Source: Marinifilum fragile JCM 15579
GTDB lineage: Bacteria > Bacteroidota > Bacteroidia > Bacteroidales > Marinifilaceae
NCBI RefSeq assembly: GCF_001310955.1
Contig: NZ_BAZX01000036.1
Span: forward strand, 1-35,103
DNA: 35,103 nucleotides
Reading direction: 5' to 3'
Part shown: positions 23,336 to 33,112 of the stretch, one piece after another
Position numbering within the stretch: position 1 is the stretch's first letter
How the letters are laid out: each line of letters starts with the position of its first letter
Program-made: the position numbers and the translations under genes
Notes under the pieces: model-generated
The model's input: the letters and a program-made list of their open reading frames with translations, nothing else
What the model was told of the DNA's origin: nothing
Databases searched by the model: none

Positions 23336-25657
23336 TTACCAGCTTTTTAACCTCACTCCTACATAAAATGTTCTTGGAGATCCAGGACCATAAACATAGT
23401 TACTATCGCGATTCTTTCCACTATCAAAATCATCCTGATATGCATCCGTTATATTTTTAATTCCCCCAAATAGCTCCAAACCTGAATCTACCTGATTCAA
23501 CTTAAAGGCATATGAGAGCTTAAGATTCAATTCAGTAAACGAATCCGATTTTTTGTACTCATCAATGGATTGCTCCGGAGCACCTCCAAAATGAGCCAAC
23601 AACATAGGCCCTGTATAAACACTACTAATGGTAGCATTGAATTTTGAAGATGGCGTAAACGACAAGCTCGCATATCCATACTTTTCAGGAGTTCTCAGAA
23701 ACTCACGTTTGGCTTCCAAACCTTCAATGTTCTCTACCGCCTCATCGAACTTGCTTGACTGCAAGGTGAAACCCGCTTCAAACTGGGCTACTCTATTGTA
23801 ATTTGCTCTTAACTCTAATGTAGCACCTTGTACTTTTGCACCCGATCCATTTCTCTTCTCAAATCTCTCGCCAAATTCATCCGCAGCCAATGGCTCCAAA
23901 TAAAAAGCATCATCCAACTTGGTATAGAATCCTTCCAAAGTAAATCCTGCAATCCACTTTTCTGTTGCCTTATCGTAATTGATCGATCCACTCAAGGAAT
24001 TCGATCTTTCTTCCTTTAAATCATCAGCCAATTTTATTCTTGAAATGCCTCCCCCAGCAAATGCAATATGCATATCCGAATCGAAAGCCTGAGGAGCTCT
24101 AAAGCCAGTACCCCATGTCAATCGAAACTGCGTATTGGTTTTGTACTTGTACAACAATGACAAACGCGGGCTCAAAATGGCATTATCCACCAAATTGTGC
24201 TTATCTACACGCAAACCAGCAAGGAAATTTAAATTTTTACGCACTTCCCAATCCGACTGGAAAAACCCACCAAAGTTTTTTGTGGTCTGATCTGTACCAT
24301 AACTGTAGCGAGGAATCGAATCCAAAACATCATCATACACATACTCAGTTCCAACGGTCAATACATTTTTGCCCCCAAAGAAATCATTCAATCTATGGTT
24401 GATCTGAGTTCCAAACTGTAAAGTTGTATTCTCTGTATCTCCATAAGGAGGATTGCTCAAATGCAAATCAATCTCATCCTGATCATCAGGATATATACCT
24501 GTATAATGATCTCGTTCGGTATACTGACCTGCCGCATAGGCAATAAAGGAAGAATTGTCCTCATTAAAATTGATCTGATAATCCAAACCAGCCATTAATA
24601 CATCATGCGTTCTTTCCTCTGATTGTTTCGCCAGATGAGCTGCTCTATCAACCATTTCGCCCCCATATCGATACTCATGCAAACTGGTAAAACTCAATTC
24701 CAACTTCTGATTCTCACCAGGCTTATAAAATAAATTGGCACCAAAGGAATTGTTCTTCAATTCAGGCAGTTCCGAATAATTATCACCATTGGCATCGAAA
24801 GCACTGCGCGTTCTGCGATTCACGTAAATGGATGCACCTGCATTTCGTTTCTGATTCAGCATACTAATGTTCCCATTCATAATCACATCCGATTCTTTTC
24901 CATCAATAAACTGAGTAGTCACACCAAAATCATAGCTTGGTTCACTTGGAATCTTGGTAATCACATTCACGGTTCCACCAATGGCACTAGAGCCATACAG
25001 GGCCGATCCTCCACCTCGAACTACCTCTATTCTTTCCACCATATTGGCAGGAATCTGCTCCATTCCATACAATCCTGTCAATGGACTAAAAATAGGACGA
25101 CCATTAATCAAGATTTGTGAGTAGCCCCCACCCAGACCATTCATTCTAAGTTGTGTGTAATTACATGTTTGGCAATCGGTTTCTACTCGCAAACCTGGCT
25201 GAAAACGCAATCCTTCCGAAATATTGCAAGCCTGCACCTGATCCAGGGCCTTACTCTCCAAAACATTCACAATTACTGGCGACTCAGTCTTTCGCTTAAA
25301 GGTTTTCGTGCCGGTAACCACAACATCATCAAGAGCCATTACCTTCTCTTTCAAAACAAAGTTTACCTCTATGGTTTTACCTGCTTCCGCAACAATTTTC
25401 TTACTGGCATTCTCATAACCAATTGATTTGGCTACAAGGGTATGCTCCCCTACCGGCAAATTCACCAACAAATAGTGACCTGTATGATCGGTAGTTATTC
25501 CCAATGTTGTACCTTCCAAATAGATACTCACAAAAGGAATATGCTCACCACTTTGTTCCGACTTTACATCTCCAAAAACATTCGCATCCGTTTTCTGCGC
25601 TAAAAGAGTTTCACTAATCCCCAAAAAACAGAGGACTACAAATAAATGTCTTATCAT
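23336..25657 (-). CDS. TonB-dependent outer membrane receptor
   Basis: The 773-residue protein begins with a signal peptide (MIRHLFVVLCFLGISETLLAQ). A carboxypeptidase-regulatory-like domain follows (about 26-104, GDVKSEQSGEHIPFVSIYL..), then a plug (about 115-235) with a DDVVVTGTK segment, ILINGRPI and RIEVVRGGGSALYGSSAIGGTVNV. The rest is a 22-strand barrel ending in the aromatic VRLKSW. The family imports siderophores, cobalamin, metals or sugars using TonB energy. The plug carries an unusual C162-Q-T-C165 motif in TDCQTCNYTQLRM. There is no SusD partner, so a glycan importer is unlikely; metal chelate or cofactor uptake is my inference. Confidence 0.93.
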   Translation of the reverse strand: MIRHLFVVLCFLGISETLLAQKTDANVFGDVKSEQSGEHIPFVSIYLEGTTLGITTDHTGHYLLVNLPVGEHTLVAKSIGYENASKKIVAEAGKTIEVNFVLKEKVMALDDVVVTGTKTFKRKTESPVIVNVLESKALDQVQACNISEGLRFQPGLRVETDCQTCNYTQLRMNGLGGGYSQILINGRPIFSPLTGLYGMEQIPANMVERIEVVRGGGSALYGSSAIGGTVNVITKIPSEPSYDFGVTTQFIDGKESDVIMNGNISMLNQKRNAGASIYVNRRTRSAFDANGDNYSELPELKNNSFGANLFYKPGENQKLELSFTSLHEYRYGGEMVDRAAHLAKQSEERTHDVLMAGLDYQINFNEDNSSFIAYAAGQYTERDHYTGIYPDDQDEIDLHLSNPPYGDTENTTLQFGTQINHRLNDFFGGKNVLTVGTEYVYDDVLDSIPRYSYGTDQTTKNFGGFFQSDWEVRKNLNFLAGLRVDKHNLVDNAILSPRLSLLYKYKTNTQFRLTWGTGFRAPQAFDSDMHIAFAGGGISRIKLADDLKEERSNSLSGSINYDKATEKWIAGFTLEGFYTKLDDAFYLEPLAADEFGERFEKRNGSGAKVQGATLELRANYNRVAQFEAGFTLQSSKFDEAVENIEGLEAKREFLRTPEKYGYASLSFTPSSKFNATISSVYTGPMLLAHFGGAPEQSIDEYKKSDSFTELNLKLSYAFKLNQVDSGLELFGGIKNITDAYQDDFDSGKNRDSNYVYGPGSPRTFYVGVRLKSW

Positions 25658-26179
25658 TTTTATTATATTATTGTTTTATTTATTATTCATTTTTAATTAT
25701 TAACTGTTCATTGTTAACTGATTACTGTTCACCGATCACCATAAAATACACCCCTCTGGCTATAGCATCTCCCCTTAAAAAGAGAGACATCTCTGATTTA
25801 CTTCCTGCAAAATCACAACTCGAACATTGTTTAAAAACGAATTATTAATTGTTCATTGGGAATAGGATCTCCATGAAGATCGAAACTTGAATAAAAGATT
25901 TAAGCACGCTTAAATATTGATTCAAATATATTAAAAAACTCTTTTATTTAGACTAATTCCACTTTAGGTTTTATCCAAAACGAAGATGATCCCACAATTG
26001 GCACCTTGCTTCTTAATTGAAATTTACCTTTCTTTGCATCCTTTTTTAAAAATATAATTCTTACGAATTGTTAAACAGAAGTCATCTTATCAAGCGATAC
26101 TTTAAAAAAATTTATGTGATAGTACGTGTTTGTACAAGTTGACTTGTCCTGTATACTATAGAATTAAAATTATTGAATT
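25658..26179. other. Divergent intergenic region with repeats and an operator-like palindrome
   Basis: This 522-bp gap lies between the divergent TonB receptor and the FN3 lipoprotein. It holds 7-bp tandem repeats near the receptor start (25700-25741) and an inverted repeat ACAAGT-TG-ACTTGT at 26134-26147, 33 bp before the lipoprotein ATG. No coding frame was recognised. Confidence 0.45.
25700..25741. repeat. Six 7-bp tandem repeats
   Basis: The units TTAACTG, TTCATTG, TTAACTG, ATTACTG, TTCACCG and ATCACCA follow one another without a gap, about 43 bp upstream of the TonB receptor start. The unit differs from those at 9510 and 7824, but the period is the same. Confidence 0.6.
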
Positions 26180-29059
26180 ATGCGAGTAAAATTGATGTTT
26201 GTATGGCTAATGGTAATGGCCTTGGGTTTCGTTGTAAGTTGTAGCAAGGATGAGACAGGTCCTGAAGCAGAAATTAAATTAAATCCATCGAACTTTAATA
26301 TCTCAGTGAAGGAACTTACTTACAATTCTGCTGAAATTCAATGGACAGCTTCGTTGATTTCTGACAAATCGAAAATTGTGTACGATGTTTACCTGAATGA
26401 TGAGCTAAAAGCTAAAAATTTGGAGAATTTAAGCTATCGATTTGAAGAGTTGGAAGCTGTAACTACATACAATTTAGAGGTGATTGCAAAAAGCACCTAT
26501 GACACTCAAGTTATAGTTTCTTATGACATAACTACAAAGGATACTCCCAGTCCAGGAGCAATAGCACTGAAAATGGATGAATTATCCACCGATCAAATAA
26601 AGGTTTCATGGGCCAACTCTGATCCAACTCAAACTTTGTCTTATGCGATCTATTTGGACGATGTACTAAAAGCCGAAAATTTAACGGTGTCGACTTTTAC
26701 CTTTTCCGAGTTGGAAGGGAATAAGTTGTATCATATTAAGCTGGTTGGAAAAAATGAGTTTAATAAAACAGTTGAAAGTAAGCTGGATCTTACTACAAAT
26801 GACTATGCAGATCCTAGTGATTTTACCCTTTCGGTAGAAAGTGTGACAGGTAATGGAGCAAAAATAGTTTGGGGATCTTCGGAATCTGAAAACTTAACTT
26901 ACCGAGTTCTCTTGAATACTGTTGAACATGCTAAAGACCTTAAAGTTTTGGAATTTGAATTCAAATCTTTGACTTATAATACGCAATATATTGCAACAGT
27001 TGTGGCTACAAATGAGCATGGTAAAACCAAAAGTAAGCAAATTGAATTTACAACTTTGGAAGCTGGAGGTCCTGCAGATTTTAAGATTTTTGTTGATAAC
27101 ATTAGTCAGGAATCAGCTCTTATTCGTTGGGAAACCACAGGTGATAAAGCTGAAGTGATCGGTTACAAGGTATTTGTCAATGGATTCTTTAAGGGCGAAG
27201 CTTTTAGCGACAATCAGCTTTTGGTAGACCGATTGGAAGCCGGGAAAGTTTATAAGTTGAAGATAGAGGCGAGAAATGCCTACAATAAGACATTGGAAAA
27301 GACCACTGAATTCTCAACTCTTGAGCCGGCAAGCTTATCCGATTTTACAGTCAGTGCACAGGATGTAGAACAAACCTCGGCCCTTTTAACTTGGACCGAA
27401 TGTGTGGCCAGTGATGGCAGTAAGGTGACTTATGATGTATATTATGAAAACGGATTGATTGCCAAAAGAGGATTGGAGGAAAGGCAGTACCAGGCCAGTG
27501 AACTCCGTGCTGGTAAAGAGTATACCTATAAGATTGAAGCCCGAAGTGAAAAGGTATTATTGCCACGTACTCATACAATATCATTTACGACCAAAGCATA
27601 TGAAGTGCCTGGAGAGTTTGAATTAAAGGTTCAGGATATTACTACGTCGCAGGCAAAAGTGATCTGGACCAATTCAGAATTACCATCCGGAGGTGAAATT
27701 ACTTACGAAGCTTATTTGAATGACATTGCTTACACCTACAACGCAAGTGGGAATGCATTTGTTTTTAAGAACTTGAAAGCCGAGACCAATTACACAGCCA
27801 GAATTGTGGCTAAATCTCAAAACAATACGACCAATGAGCAGACGATTGGTTTTACAACAAAAGCGGAAGCAATTCCAGAAGTACAACTTAGTGTTGCAAA
27901 TGTGGGGATTCGATCCTTTGAATTAAACTGGATGCTCACAGAAAGTCCGTCTTACGACAGTTATGAACTTTTTCTGGATGGCAAGTCAATAAAGGCTGGG
28001 TATTTTCTTACCTATACGTTCAGCGATATGCAATCGAACACCAGCTATAAGTTGAAAGTTCTGGGAAAACGTGCAGGCAAAACCTATCAGAAAGAAATTG
28101 AAGTAAAAACTTTAGCCTATCCTGAAGCTCTGGATTTCGATATGGTGATTCATCCGAAGTCATACAATCAACTTGAAGTCGATTTAAATGATTTTCATGA
28201 GAAGAATAGAGATCGATTTGATGATTTCAGTGATATGACCTTCGAAGCCTATTTGAATGAGGTAAAAAAAGCTTGGGGAAAAGATGTCACATCTAAAATT
28301 GTAACCAATTTGGAGGAGCTAACACATTACAATTTTCAACTGATAATAAAATATGCCGATGGAACCATCGCCTTGGAAAAAAACACAGATTTTACTACTC
28401 CAGCCAATAAAGCTCCTGTTTGGACTAAAGATTTGAAAATAAAACAAACAGGTTTTAGTTTCTTAGAATTGGAGAATAATTTTGCCACTGATTCAGACGA
28501 TTCTAATTTGGTTTATACCTACTACGTTAATGGAACTCCTCTTCAGATGAATATTAATTATGGTGGAAATACAAGAGGAACCGGGCAGATTGAGAGTGGT
28601 GTGAATACAAATGATAATTCAATTTTATTAACCCATTTGGAGTCGAATAAGGAATATAGCTTTTATATCGAAGCCAGGGATCCTCTAGGCAAAATAGGAA
28701 GAAGCAATACCATACAATTTAGAACATCTGTTGATGCCAAGGAGACTTTTGATATTATGGCAGCTATCGAAACAAATGTAAAACGGGTTGGTCCTCGTTG
28801 GGCAAAAATGGGGGAAGTTTCTTCAATGGAGGAAATCCGTATCAATTGGACTATTGATGGTGTTAAAATGGAGCGAGGACAGTACATCGATCCTTCAAAG
28901 ATTGTTGAACTTGGTGGTGATCATTCTTTGGTTTTGGATTACAGCCCTTTCTTAAAAGAGAATCCGGATGCCAGTTTGAGTTTCACCGTTTTGATAAAAT
29001 GGATTAAAAAGGAAGCTCTTGAGCAATCGGAATCAATTCAGATTGTGATACAAGAATAA
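26180..29059 (+). CDS. Lipoprotein with about nine fibronectin type III domains
   Basis: The 959-residue protein has a lipoprotein signal ending in FVVSC21, then about nine FN3-like repeats of 82-95 residues from residue 36 to about 855. Each opens like F.(I/L)SV..(L/I)....A.I.W and closes like Y.(L/A)..VAK(S/N)...(K/Q)...FTT. The eighth and ninth are more diverged. A C-terminal region of about 100 residues (KETFDIMAAIETNVKRVG..) is not FN3. I infer an outer-membrane-anchored surface protein for adhesion or binding, with no catalytic domain visible. It is transcribed alone and ends in a strong terminator. Conserved repeats at protein level could favour recombination. Confidence 0.85.
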   Translation: MRVKLMFVWLMVMALGFVVSCSKDETGPEAEIKLNPSNFNISVKELTYNSAEIQWTASLISDKSKIVYDVYLNDELKAKNLENLSYRFEELEAVTTYNLEVIAKSTYDTQVIVSYDITTKDTPSPGAIALKMDELSTDQIKVSWANSDPTQTLSYAIYLDDVLKAENLTVSTFTFSELEGNKLYHIKLVGKNEFNKTVESKLDLTTNDYADPSDFTLSVESVTGNGAKIVWGSSESENLTYRVLLNTVEHAKDLKVLEFEFKSLTYNTQYIATVVATNEHGKTKSKQIEFTTLEAGGPADFKIFVDNISQESALIRWETTGDKAEVIGYKVFVNGFFKGEAFSDNQLLVDRLEAGKVYKLKIEARNAYNKTLEKTTEFSTLEPASLSDFTVSAQDVEQTSALLTWTECVASDGSKVTYDVYYENGLIAKRGLEERQYQASELRAGKEYTYKIEARSEKVLLPRTHTISFTTKAYEVPGEFELKVQDITTSQAKVIWTNSELPSGGEITYEAYLNDIAYTYNASGNAFVFKNLKAETNYTARIVAKSQNNTTNEQTIGFTTKAEAIPEVQLSVANVGIRSFELNWMLTESPSYDSYELFLDGKSIKAGYFLTYTFSDMQSNTSYKLKVLGKRAGKTYQKEIEVKTLAYPEALDFDMVIHPKSYNQLEVDLNDFHEKNRDRFDDFSDMTFEAYLNEVKKAWGKDVTSKIVTNLEELTHYNFQLIIKYADGTIALEKNTDFTTPANKAPVWTKDLKIKQTGFSFLELENNFATDSDDSNLVYTYYVNGTPLQMNINYGGNTRGTGQIESGVNTNDNSILLTHLESNKEYSFYIEARDPLGKIGRSNTIQFRTSVDAKETFDIMAAIETNVKRVGPRWAKMGEVSSMEEIRINWTIDGVKMERGQYIDPSKIVELGGDHSLVLDYSPFLKENPDASLSFTVLIKWIKKEALEQSESIQIVIQE

Positions 29060-29082
29060 AATATCTTGGTTTCTATATAATA

Positions 29083-29118
29083 AATCCCGGTCTTTAATTA
29101 GATCGGGATTTTTTTTAT
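29083..29118 (+). terminator. Intrinsic terminator of the FN3 lipoprotein gene
   Basis: An 11-bp stem with one G-U pair (29083-29093 with 29100-29110, AATCCCGGTCT arm) and a 6-nt loop, followed by eight T. Confidence 0.9.
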
Positions 29119-29154
29119 GATTAAGTATTTCCTTAGGTGAGTAAACAGAATCAA

Positions 29155-30519
29155 TCACTTCTTTGAATCATCCTTGTAAGGTCTGTACAGCGGTTTGTGC
29201 TCTACATCCGGACCTTCGGAATCAAACATGATGGCAATACGAGACACCAATGCGGCTAATATCATATATCCTGCAATAATCTGCAAAGCAACCGTAATGT
29301 GACCCAATAAACTGGCAGGAGCAGCATTCATCGATCCAAAGCCCAAGGTAATCATGGTTACCACCGAAAACGAAACGGTATGTAGTGCTTTAATAATGGT
29401 ATCACTGCTATTCATATTGGTAATGATTTCAGGATTGAACCAATAAATAAATCCAAAAACCAAAGCCAGGGTTGTGAAAATGTACAAGATTCTCCTTGTA
29501 GAGCGTCCGTAATCCGAAATCTTCCAAAACAGATGGATAAACATATTTTTATACAACCTATTCATGAAACTGCCAGTTTTAAACCACTCTTCCCACCTGT
29601 TTCTTCTGATGTTATAATTTAAGGTATCCATAAGCCCCGATCTTAATCGTGCCGAGCTCAATCCTACACTTGTAAAAAGTGTACGTTTGTCCACATCAAT
29701 GGTATCAATCAAGGTTTCTCCATCAACAATTGCAAAGGAAAAGTTGGCACTTTCAATTTTCGCGTGATGCAGGTCAGTTCCCTCAATGTGTACATATTTT
29801 GCACTTGCACCTCTCAAATCGGTACCAATCATGCGACTTTTCAAAAATTCTGTACCATTAATGGTGGCACCTCGCATATCGGCAGTGGTAAAGTTTGCCT
29901 TTTTTGCAGATCCATTGCTAAACCAAGCCTTTCGAAAATCCGTATCGCGCAAATCGCAAGTATCAAAATTAACCAGCGAAAGAAAAGCATAACTAAAGTC
30001 AGCACAATGAAAATTTATATTACTCAAGTTCACCTTTTCAAAATTCCTGCTGCTAAAATTAACGCCCTGTAAATAGATTCTCTCGTAATCATTCTGCTCT
30101 CTCCATCGGTCCCAATCACCAAAATCCCCCTTATCACTACAAGCAATCAACAGTTTGTAGGCTTTCTCATCTACTTTAGCGTCAATTTTATCTTTTTTTG
30201 CTGCAAGCATTTCAGCTCCTTCCTTCTTTGACAGGTCGATATCAATGAAAAAATTCCTTGTACCAAAAGCATTGGGTATGCTATTGCTTTGAGGTTGCAA
30301 CTCCTTCATTGTTTCCACCCACTCTTCATTAATCCGATATTTGTACTGAAATGTACCCGATCGTTTAAAGCTAATTTTCCGCTCATAAACTCCATCTCCC
30401 TTATAATGTAGCTTCAATGGAGCTTCCAACCAGTTGGTGAAATCGCCCGCTATTTCAACTTTTGATCCTTCAGGGGCTTCAAAAGCGAATAAGATGGTTG
30501 TAGATTTAAATAGATTCAT
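29155..30519 (-). CDS. CBM48-like / pentapeptide repeat / two-helix ion channel fusion
   Basis: The 454-residue protein joins three unlike parts. Residues about 8-94 form a CBM48/AMPK-type glycogen-binding domain: FAFEAPEGSKVEIAGDFTNW, then GVYERKISFKRSGTFQYKYRI. Residues about 150-275 are pentapeptide repeats of the A(D/N)L/F type (NLSNINFHCADFSYAF.., DLRGA). Residues 343-432 are a 2-TM pore domain: helix 343-362, pore loop ending T388-M-I-T-L-G-F-G-S396, helix 404-432. The filter T-L-G-F-G resembles the potassium channel T-V-G-Y-G, but the usual Asp is Ser. Glycogen-type binding attached to a channel is unusual; a channel gated or localised by polysaccharide or by its pentapeptide helix is only a guess. 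It is a single gene with its own upstream region. Confidence 0.85.
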   Translation of the reverse strand: MNLFKSTTILFAFEAPEGSKVEIAGDFTNWLEAPLKLHYKGDGVYERKISFKRSGTFQYKYRINEEWVETMKELQPQSNSIPNAFGTRNFFIDIDLSKKEGAEMLAAKKDKIDAKVDEKAYKLLIACSDKGDFGDWDRWREQNDYERIYLQGVNFSSRNFEKVNLSNINFHCADFSYAFLSLVNFDTCDLRDTDFRKAWFSNGSAKKANFTTADMRGATINGTEFLKSRMIGTDLRGASAKYVHIEGTDLHHAKIESANFSFAIVDGETLIDTIDVDKRTLFTSVGLSSARLRSGLMDTLNYNIRRNRWEEWFKTGSFMNRLYKNMFIHLFWKISDYGRSTRRILYIFTTLALVFGFIYWFNPEIITNMNSSDTIIKALHTVSFSVVTMITLGFGSMNAAPASLLGHITVALQIIAGYMILAALVSRIAIMFDSEGPDVEHKPLYRPYKDDSKK

Positions 30520-30712
30520 GGTTTTGGGTTTTTGTGATTAGTTTATTGTCTATTGGGTTAATGTTCCTGCGCAGCCAAAACAAAGGGTGATTTTCATCCT
30601 GCTTTGTTTCGTACTACCAATGCCATTAAGTTAAAAGAATTTTATCTCTTCCAAAAGGCAATAACAATAACATTTATACAAGACTAAGGTTTTTAAGGCA
30701 CTTCATTAAACA

Positions 30713-30746
30713 AATAAGGGTTTAAGTCAACACTCAAACCCTTATT
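30713..30746 (-). terminator. Terminator downstream of copA
   Basis: An 11-bp perfect stem AATAAGGGTTT/AAACCCTTATT (30713-30723 with 30736-30746), 12-nt loop, followed on the minus strand by TGTTT. It is 57 bp past the copA stop. Confidence 0.65.
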
Positions 30747-30802
30747 GCCTCTATAAAATGTTCTCTGCTGTTTTTTTTAATCCGTTTGCAAACTTTATTA
30801 TT

Positions 30803-33022
30803 TTACCTTTTCCACTTTAACCGTAAACTATTACTCACTACGCTTACACTGCTCATTGCCATTGCTGCCCCTGCAATCATGGGGTTAAGCAAGAAACCAG
30901 TTACAGGATATAAAACACCTGCTGCGATTGGAATACCTATTAAATTATAAATGAATGCCCAAAACAGGTTTTGTTTAATGGTAGCTACGGTCTGTTTTGA
31001 CAATTTTATTGCCTGTGGTACTTTGCTAAGGTCTGATGACACAATGGTCATTCTCGCTACATCCATAGCAATATCACTTCCTTTCCCCATGGCAATACTT
31101 ACGTCTGCTATTGCCAAAGCTGCACTGTCATTAATGCCGTCTCCAACCATCGCAACGGTTTTGCCCTGCTTTTGCAGTTCTTTTACAAAATCAGCTTTGT
31201 GTTGTGGCAATACGTCTGCTTTGTAATACTTGATACCTGTCTGCTCTGCAATTGCTTTAGCTGTTGCATCATTATCACCTGTAAGCATATACAGGTCAAT
31301 TCCCATATTTTGCATTTCTTTGATTGCCTGTACTGATGATTCTTTGATTTTATCTGAAATAGAAACTGCACAAAGTGCCTGATGGCTGTTCGAAAACCAA
31401 ATAACAGTTTTAGATAACTTGCTCCATTCATCGGCTTGCTGTAGCAATGGTTCGGGAATGCTGATATTATTTTCAACTAACAGTTTTTTATTCCCTACAA
31501 AATAGGTTTCGTTATTGTAGTTGGCCTTTACTCCCTTACCAGTAATGCTTTCGAACTTCGATATAGCTTTGTTACTTACTTCTGCAAAGTGTTTTACTAC
31601 GGCTTCTGCCAATGGGTGTTCCGACTGTTTTTCGATACTTAATAAAATATCCTTGGCAGTATCATCATTATCCAACCATTGCATATCTGTAACTTGTGGT
31701 CTGCCCTCGGTAATCGTTCCTGTTTTGTCTAATACGATGGCATTTATTTTCTTGGCAAACTCTAAACTTTCTGCATCTTTAATCAAAATACCATTTTCAG
31801 CACCTTTCCCTACACCCACCATTATTGCCGTAGGAGTAGCCAATCCCAAAGCACAAGGACAAGCGATAACCAATACCGTTACAGCTGCCAATAATCCCTG
31901 TACTACACCATTATCTCCACCTAATAAAAACCACAAAATGAATGTGAATGTGGCAATACCTATAACAGTTGGCACAAAAATACCTGCAATCTTATCCACC
32001 AACTTTTGCACTGGGGCTTTGCTTCCTTGTGCGTCCTGAACCATTTTGATAATTTGAGCAAGCATGGTTTCTTTTCCAATCTTAACAGCTTTAAATTGGA
32101 AACTTCCCTTTTGATTTATCGTTCCTGCAAATACTTTTTCGTTTTCCTTTTTCAATACAGGTACAGGCTCACCACTCAACATACTTTCATCAACATAAGA
32201 AGTTCCCGAAGTAACCATCCCATCTACAGCAATTTTTTCACCTGGCTTTACAAGAATAACATCGCCTACCTTTACATTTTCAATAGCGATCTGTTTTTCA
32301 GCTCCTCCTGATTGCAGCACAACAACGGTTTTAGCTTGTAAGCCCATTAATTTCTTTATTGCAGAAGATGTGTTGCCCTTGGCTTTTTCTTCCAACAATT
32401 TACCTAACAGAATGAATGCGACAATAACCGCTGCTGCTTCAAAATATACGTGTGCTTCCAAGCCTCTTGCCTCCCAAAAATCCGAAAACAAAATGTTAAA
32501 TACACTAAAAAGATAGGCAATGCCTGTACTCAACGCTACCAGCGTATCCATATTGGCAGAACCATGTTTGGCTTGTTTCCAAGCTCCCGAAAAGAACCCC
32601 CTGCCCAACCAAAGCACTACAGGTGTTGAAAATGCCCACATAATCAGCTTGGCATACGGCATATTCATAAAGAACATTCCTAAGATTACTACGGGCAAAG
32701 ACATGATAACTGCCCAAATGGTTCTAGTCTTTAATTGTTTGAATTTCTTTTCGTGTATAGCTTCGAGTGTTTCCTGCTGTTTGGTTTCATCTTCAACCAA
32801 TAAATCATAACCGACAGACTGCACCGCTTTTTGCAATTTGACTGCATCGGTAATATTGAGCAGATACTCAACGGTTAAATTGCCTGTTGCAAAGTTTACA
32901 CTGGCACTTAACACACCCTCCTGGTGTTGCACAATGCTTTCGGCATTGCTTGCACACGATGCACAAGTCATTCCCAAAACAGGGAAATTCTGCGTAATTG
33001 TATTCTTGTCATTTATTGCCAT
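30803..33022 (-). CDS. copA: Copper-translocating P1B-type ATPase
   Basis: The 739-residue pump exports Cu(I) across the inner membrane using ATP. One N-terminal HMA domain carries the metal-binding GMTCASC (C20, C23). The transmembrane metal site is CPC at 388-390 (IACPCALGLATP). The actuator loop MLSGEP is at 281-286, the phosphorylated aspartate is D432 in DKTGTITEG, and the hinge is MVGDGINDSAALA. These together define the CopA/CopB group, and the CPC motif with a CxxC HMA favours Cu(I) export. An AraC-type regulator with its own HMA-like domain lies 90 bp upstream on the same strand, so the pair is probably a copper-response unit. Confidence 0.95.
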   Translation of the reverse strand: MAINDKNTITQNFPVLGMTCASCASNAESIVQHQEGVLSASVNFATGNLTVEYLLNITDAVKLQKAVQSVGYDLLVEDETKQQETLEAIHEKKFKQLKTRTIWAVIMSLPVVILGMFFMNMPYAKLIMWAFSTPVVLWLGRGFFSGAWKQAKHGSANMDTLVALSTGIAYLFSVFNILFSDFWEARGLEAHVYFEAAAVIVAFILLGKLLEEKAKGNTSSAIKKLMGLQAKTVVVLQSGGAEKQIAIENVKVGDVILVKPGEKIAVDGMVTSGTSYVDESMLSGEPVPVLKKENEKVFAGTINQKGSFQFKAVKIGKETMLAQIIKMVQDAQGSKAPVQKLVDKIAGIFVPTVIGIATFTFILWFLLGGDNGVVQGLLAAVTVLVIACPCALGLATPTAIMVGVGKGAENGILIKDAESLEFAKKINAIVLDKTGTITEGRPQVTDMQWLDNDDTAKDILLSIEKQSEHPLAEAVVKHFAEVSNKAISKFESITGKGVKANYNNETYFVGNKKLLVENNISIPEPLLQQADEWSKLSKTVIWFSNSHQALCAVSISDKIKESSVQAIKEMQNMGIDLYMLTGDNDATAKAIAEQTGIKYYKADVLPQHKADFVKELQKQGKTVAMVGDGINDSAALAIADVSIAMGKGSDIAMDVARMTIVSSDLSKVPQAIKLSKQTVATIKQNLFWAFIYNLIGIPIAAGVLYPVTGFLLNPMIAGAAMAMSSVSVVSNSLRLKWKR

Positions 33023-33112
33023 ATCTCGATTGTTTTCTGTTTACAATACAAAATTGGCCATAATATGATTGGTAATTATTGTAGAATTTTGGAAATGGTT
33101 TGTAAGATTTAC
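33023..33112 (-). promoter_or_regulatory. araC-copA spacer with inverted repeat
   Basis: The 90-bp gap contains TACAAT (33042-33047) and its inverted copy ATTGTA (33078-33083), 30 bp apart, upstream of the copA ATG. It could be a regulator site controlling copA separately from the regulator gene. I found no clear TAnnTTTG box here. Confidence 0.3.
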
